A stretch of DNA of 64,000 nucleotides from Anaspis maculata (taxonomy: Eukaryota; Arthropoda; Insecta; Coleoptera; Scraptiidae): positions 28,143,681-28,207,680 of the forward strand of contig OX421965.1 of assembly GCA_949128115.1 (NCBI GenBank), read 5' to 3'. Numbering within the stretch: position 1 is the stretch's first letter; each line of letters starts with the position of its first letter. Below are positions 59,655 through 64,000 of this stretch, in pieces. Position numbers and translations under genes: made by a program. The notes beneath the pieces are model-generated. The model did not search any database. It saw only the letters and a program-made list of their open reading frames with translations, and was not told the DNA's origin.

Positions 59655-62334
59655 AGTCTCGGTTGTGTCACCCCAAAACTTTCCTGACTAGTATCCAGGT
59701 ACTTATGGAAATTTTTGAGCCAAACGTCCCTTCGGGTGAGAAGTTGAAATAAGAAAATAAAAATTGCAGGAAATTGGAAAATTTGAATTTTCCGAGATAA
59801 TCTCAAATCTTTTTCCAAATCATCTAATTTTGAAGCCATCATTTTACATTCACATTTACATTTACATCGTTTTACATTTTCGATAAAACAATTCACGGGA
59901 AATTGAGAAGAAGAAATTGTTGGCAGATGTTCAAGAACCAGTTACCTCATGTTTAAAAAAAAAGTTGAAAATCTGTTCACGGGATAAAAAGTTGAAAAAT
60001 TTGCAGTTTTTCCAGAGAGAAAAACTCGAAAACGAGAACCGTGGGTCCGATTTCAAAAATTTCCCTTCAAAAATCAGTTCAAACTTTTCTCCAACTTACA
60101 TTCCCAGCATGTATGCACCTAAAATGAATATTTCGTAAGGTTCACCGCATGTCGGAGTGTGCACTGCAGTTTTTTCAAGTTCACGGAATTATGTGCAAAT
60201 TTTATTTTGAAAAATGTACCGTCGGAAAACCGGAACCGTCTCGATTTTGAAAATGGGTTCAGGTACACGACGCCCAATCTAATCTACTTTCGATATCAGA
60301 TGGAGTTTCTCGAAAAAAGTCGATCCCCGAGCAGAAATAAATTTTTGAGTGGAGGCCTGCATTAAGAGCGTGTCGTCCTGGTCAAAACATGAGCAAGAGG
60401 CCCTTCGGGTGGCAACGGCTGGGAGAAATCTTGAAAATTCATAACGCCCAACTGGGGAATGTTGGAAAACTGCAATTGCAGACTCAATTTGACTCTTCTG
60501 TTGTGTTGCTGCTTCTTGCCAAATTTGGTTCCAATCCATCGAATAGATTCTGAATAATTGAATGGTAAAGTTTTGAACTTTGGCATTTTTTAACCATTGA
60601 CAAATGACAGTTAGAGAAATACCTCCAACTATTCTAAATACAGCTTCTCAAGGACTTTGAAATGACTATCGAAAGTCAAGTTTCGTGAGGCTCCTGCCAT
60701 TTTTTGATTGTGACACTTCTGTTTGACAGTCAAAAACCTATCAGCTCATTTTACAGCAAAACTCTGCATATCGATCAGAATAACGGTTCGGCAGCTAGGT
60801 ATTTTACTTGCCCGACCTCCCACCAACATAGAAGGGAGAGTATTGTAATCGCGCAAAAAAAGTTTTGAGATTTCGCCGAATATATTTTCCATCTCCATTT
60901 TGAATCCATTTTGACGTACCTCAAGACGATTAAAAGACCATTTCCAGAATTATGTCTATCTGTCTCTATGTCTGTGTGTCCGTCTGTAACCTTTCACGAT
61001 AACTGCCGAACCGTTGACCCGATCAACTTGAAATTTGGTATGCGGACATGGTTTCTCTGCGAAATGAGCCCATTAGTTTTTGACTGTCATCTGTCGAACA
61101 AAAGTGTCACCATCAACCCATGTCAGAAACTATATCCCACTTTGGGATAACTTGACTTGCATTATGATTCCAAAAGCTCCTGAAAAACTGTATTCAGAAT
61201 AGTTGGAAGTATCGCCTATCTGCCATCTGTCAAATAATAAAAAATGTCAAAGTTCAAAACTTCACCATTTGATTATCCAAAATCTATCCGATGGATTGGA
61301 ACCAAATTTGGGAGGAAGCAACATAACAAAAGAGTCAAATCAAGTTTGCAGTTGCAGTTGTCCACCGTTGTCTAGTCGGGCGTTATGAATTTCCATAATG
61401 TCTCCCATCCGTTGCCACCAGAGAGGGCCTCTCGCCCGTGTTTTGATTGACAAGGACAACTCGTTTTTGATACAGGACTCCATTCAAAAATCTATTTCTG
61501 CTCGGGGATCGACATTTTCCGTAAAATTTCGACTGATACCAAAATTAAATTGGATTGAGCGTCGTGCAGACCCATTTTTAAAATGACACGGTTTCTGGTG
61601 TTTGACGGTAATTTTTCCAAAATGAAATTTGCATATTTCGTAAATTTGAAAAAAAAAAACTGCAGTGTAAACTTCGACATGCGGTGAGCTCCACGAAATA
61701 TCCATTTTAGACGCAGATATGCTGAAAATGAGATTTGGAGAAAAGATTGAATACATTTTTGGAGGAAAAACTTTTGAAATCGGACCCACGGCTTCCAAGT
61801 TTTCCTCTCTGGAAAACTGCAAATTTTCCAACTTGTTATAAGATCTCTGATTTCTACATGATTCTAGTGGGCTGCGATTCAGGCCGCGATCGGCCGATGG
61901 CGATCAGAAACACAGCTCACTAGAATCATTGTAGAAATCAGACAGCCTATATCCTGTGAACAGATTCTCACCATCTTTTTCTCAAACAAGAGGTAACTGG
62001 TTCTTGAACATTTTTCAACAATTTGTTTCGTCAGTTTCCCGGGAATTTACCGGTTGAAAATGTAAAACCGGCCTGAGTTTTCAAGACCGGACTTGAATGA
62101 CGGAGCTTGAAGTGAGGCCTCAATTGACGATCTCCACAATAAGATGATTTGAAATAAGATTTCAAGTTTTTTCTGGAAAATTTGAATTCACCTGACAATA
62201 TTTTCAATTACCTGCAAATCATTGGCAATTTTTCCCTTTGATTTGAACTTCCCACCCGAAGAGACTTCGAACAAAAATTTCCATAGGTTCCTGGATACTA
62301 GTCGGGAAAGTTTTGGGGTGACTCAACCGATTTC
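59655..62334. repeat. 2.7-kb inverted repeat
   Basis: The arms run inward from CGGTTGTGTCACCCCAAAACTTTCC (59659) and its complement ending at 62330. They include TCAAGAACCAGTTACCTC (59932) against GAGGTAACTGGTTCTTGA, TGGAACCAAATTTGG pairs (60535/61298), and GTTTGACAGTCAAAAACC (60722) against TTTTTGACTGTCATCTG. The unpaired centre (about 60755-61055) contains a CTGTCTCTATGTCTGTGTGTCCG tract followed by ACTTGAAATTTGGTATG, a motif common in arthropod repeats. Arms of 1.0-1.3 kb differ by substitutions and indels. No transposase. Confidence 0.85.
61841..61947. mobile_element. 107-bp hairpin MITE inserted in one arm
   Basis: CTGATTTCTACATGATTCTAGTG pairs with CACTAGAATCATTGTAGAAATCAG. TATA flanks both sides (61837-61840, 61948-61951). 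The corresponding place in the left arm (near 59985) lacks it, so the insertion came after the palindrome formed. Confidence 0.85.
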
Positions 62335-63173
62335 TTCATTCCATCTTGTCAATCACGGAGAAGTTGATCAAGATAACAGGGTTCCAGAAAATGACGGAAA
62401 GGCTCTCCAATACGTTGTGAGGGACCCTTCAGGGAATTCCGAAAAAATGATGAAATAATTCTTCGACTATCGTTTTTGGGGCTATCAAGGGTCAAGGGAC
62501 GGCCTTTTGAACCCTTCTCGTTCTGTTAATTCAAACGATTTCAGATTACTGTTGACGGCAGAATTATGAGAAAAAATCTACCACTCTATTGTAATCTAAA
62601 CTGTGTATTGATTTTTTTTACAAGGTGAGTCAGAAACTATGAAAATTATTATTCGAAGGACCAGATCTTGACCCTTTAGGGCTTGAAAAATGAAAGTGAA
62701 AGATTTTTACAATCATTTTTTCAGAATTCTTTGAAGGGTCTTCAGCAACGTTTACAATTTTTCACCGCAAATGAATTAGAAGGGATGCCTTTTTGGCTTT
62801 CTCAATCAGGCGACGATTTTGAGCAGGAGCAACATTTTTGAGAAAAGTGTGCCTGTGGGATATGTTTTCTAACTAATTTTGACCTCTTGAACATGAGTAT
62901 CAAGTTTATTTTTGGATTGGGAATAATTGTGGTCTCATATTGACATGAAGCACCTAAGAAATGGACTCACATTTTTCCAAATTGAATTTTTGGTGTTGTT
63001 TACAGCGATTTCCAGCAGATAATTATTTGCATAGGCTCTAATACAGAATTTTCCTGTAGACGTAACGCAATTTGGGCCCAGGCGGAAGCTCAAATATATT
63101 CAATATTTGATATCTTTCACTCTTCTAGAAATGTACTCATCAAGTGACAATTTTTTAAACAGTCATCAGTATA
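62335..63173. other. No gene seen
   Basis: AT-rich, without supported features. Confidence 0.4.
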
Positions 63174-64000
63174 CAGGGTGTCTCAGATTGAAATCGCGTC
63201 CTTTCAGGAAGTGATGGAAAACGACAAAAGAAGTAGACTTTTTTAGAAAAAGATATGTCAAAAACGAATAATAATGGAGATATGGGCGTTCAAAGTTGAA
63301 CCTTAAAAATCAATTTTCCATCATAGGTTTGGAACTTCGCAACCAATTTTGTTCCAATTTAAATCAGAGCTCACTGAGATAAGTTTGTATCTAACAATAA
63401 TAACGCGTTCCATCAAAAATTTCCAGGGGCGTGAATAATTGGGGGTGTCCCCACTTTTTTACTCCAATTTTCTTAACCCTCGAGTAATTTGGTAAATTGA
63501 TCATATTTTTGCATTTAACGTTTAATTCTTAAGAAAAAGTTACTCCTGCAAAATTTTGATTAGAGGCTTCATTCTCAAGATATTTGAGGTTGAAACTTCG
63601 GAAAACATCTCGAAAATACCACTTTCAAAGCCCTACAAATTAAAATTCAAGATAACTAATGATCCCTTTATTGGGATACGTTTTCTAGGTGTTTCAACTT
63701 GCTAAATCATGAGTTTTTGTAAGAAACGAGAAGTTTTTAGGAAACATATTTTTTGGCTCTTGAAAGTGGATATTTTGATGTGTTTTCCGGAGTTTCAAAC
63801 GCAAAAGTCTTGAAAACGAAGCCTCTAATCAAAATTTTGCAAAGGTAACTTTTTCTTTGAAACTGAGCTGAGAATTCAAAAATGTAAATAGTCTACAAAA
63901 TTACTTCAAGGGGTGAAAGATATGGGTAGAAAAGCAAAGGCATCCCCCATTATCCACGCCCCTGAAAAAATTTAATGGACCGCGTTATTATCGTTAGATA
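63174..64000. mobile_element. TATACAGGGTG-ended element, cut by window end, with nested foldback
   Basis: GTATACAGGGTGTCTCAGATTG at 63172 looks like a left terminus whose partner is outside the window. Inside, an inverted repeat runs from TATCTAACAATAATAACGCG (63388) to CGCGTTATTATCGTTAGATA (64000). Paired blocks include CCAGGGGCGTGAATAATTGG / CCATTATCCACGCCCCTG and GCAAAATTTTGATTAGAGGCTTC / its complement. The core shares sequence with the MITE at 15954-16493. 63388-64000 may reach its end exactly at the window edge or continue. Confidence 0.75.

Overview
The window is animal (metazoan) nuclear DNA, almost certainly from an insect. There is one clear protein gene, and coding sequence is sparse. 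Candidate exons end at spliceosomal GT donors. AT-rich intergenic DNA is full of class II and LTR-type transposon debris, with no operon-like packing. The anchor gene is sprouty, on the minus strand at 4337-5395. Its cysteine-rich domain and N-terminal motifs match the insect form. Frequent TAGGTAGGTA / TACCTACC words resemble those seen in some hemipteran and lepidopteran genomes, but this does not settle the order.

Layout. 1-3.5 kb: no gene, with an old 1.3-kb inverted repeat. 3.6-5.5 kb: sprouty, followed downstream in the same frame by a long open stretch with an internal repeat. 6.6-9.1 kb: a transposon cluster, made of a complete non-autonomous hAT element with an 8-bp target duplication and two foldback elements. 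12.5-13.2 kb: a decayed coding remnant of unknown family. 18.0-19.3 kb: a GC-rich island holding a convincing first coding exon (minus strand) of a membrane protein. 19.9-20.7 kb: a dead RNase H domain of a non-LTR retrotransposon. 22.3-22.8 kb: possible LTR-element debris. 27.2-31.5 kb: nested inverted repeats around a nearly spacerless 1.9-kb palindrome. 32-33.6, 44.1-44.6 and 47.8-48.4 kb: GC-richer islands that could be promoters or first exons. 38.1-44.1 kb: a 6-kb span bounded by short inverted termini and a 6-bp direct repeat. It carries two minisatellite arrays, a second hAT element and several smaller foldbacks. 46.4-47.0 kb: a clean solo LTR. 51.4-56.3 kb: a large foldback element whose arms are arrays of a ~160-bp satellite, interrupted by a 2.76-kb LTR-type insertion. 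59.7-62.3 kb: a 2.7-kb inverted repeat that later received a small MITE. 63.2-64.0 kb: further foldback DNA running off the end.

The recurring theme is inverted symmetry. More than a dozen separate inverted repeats, from about 50 bp to 4.9 kb, occupy roughly a quarter of the window. Several share the terminal motif TATACAGGGTG. No translatable transposase was recognised, so all appear non-autonomous. Most of the remaining sequence shows no supportable gene.
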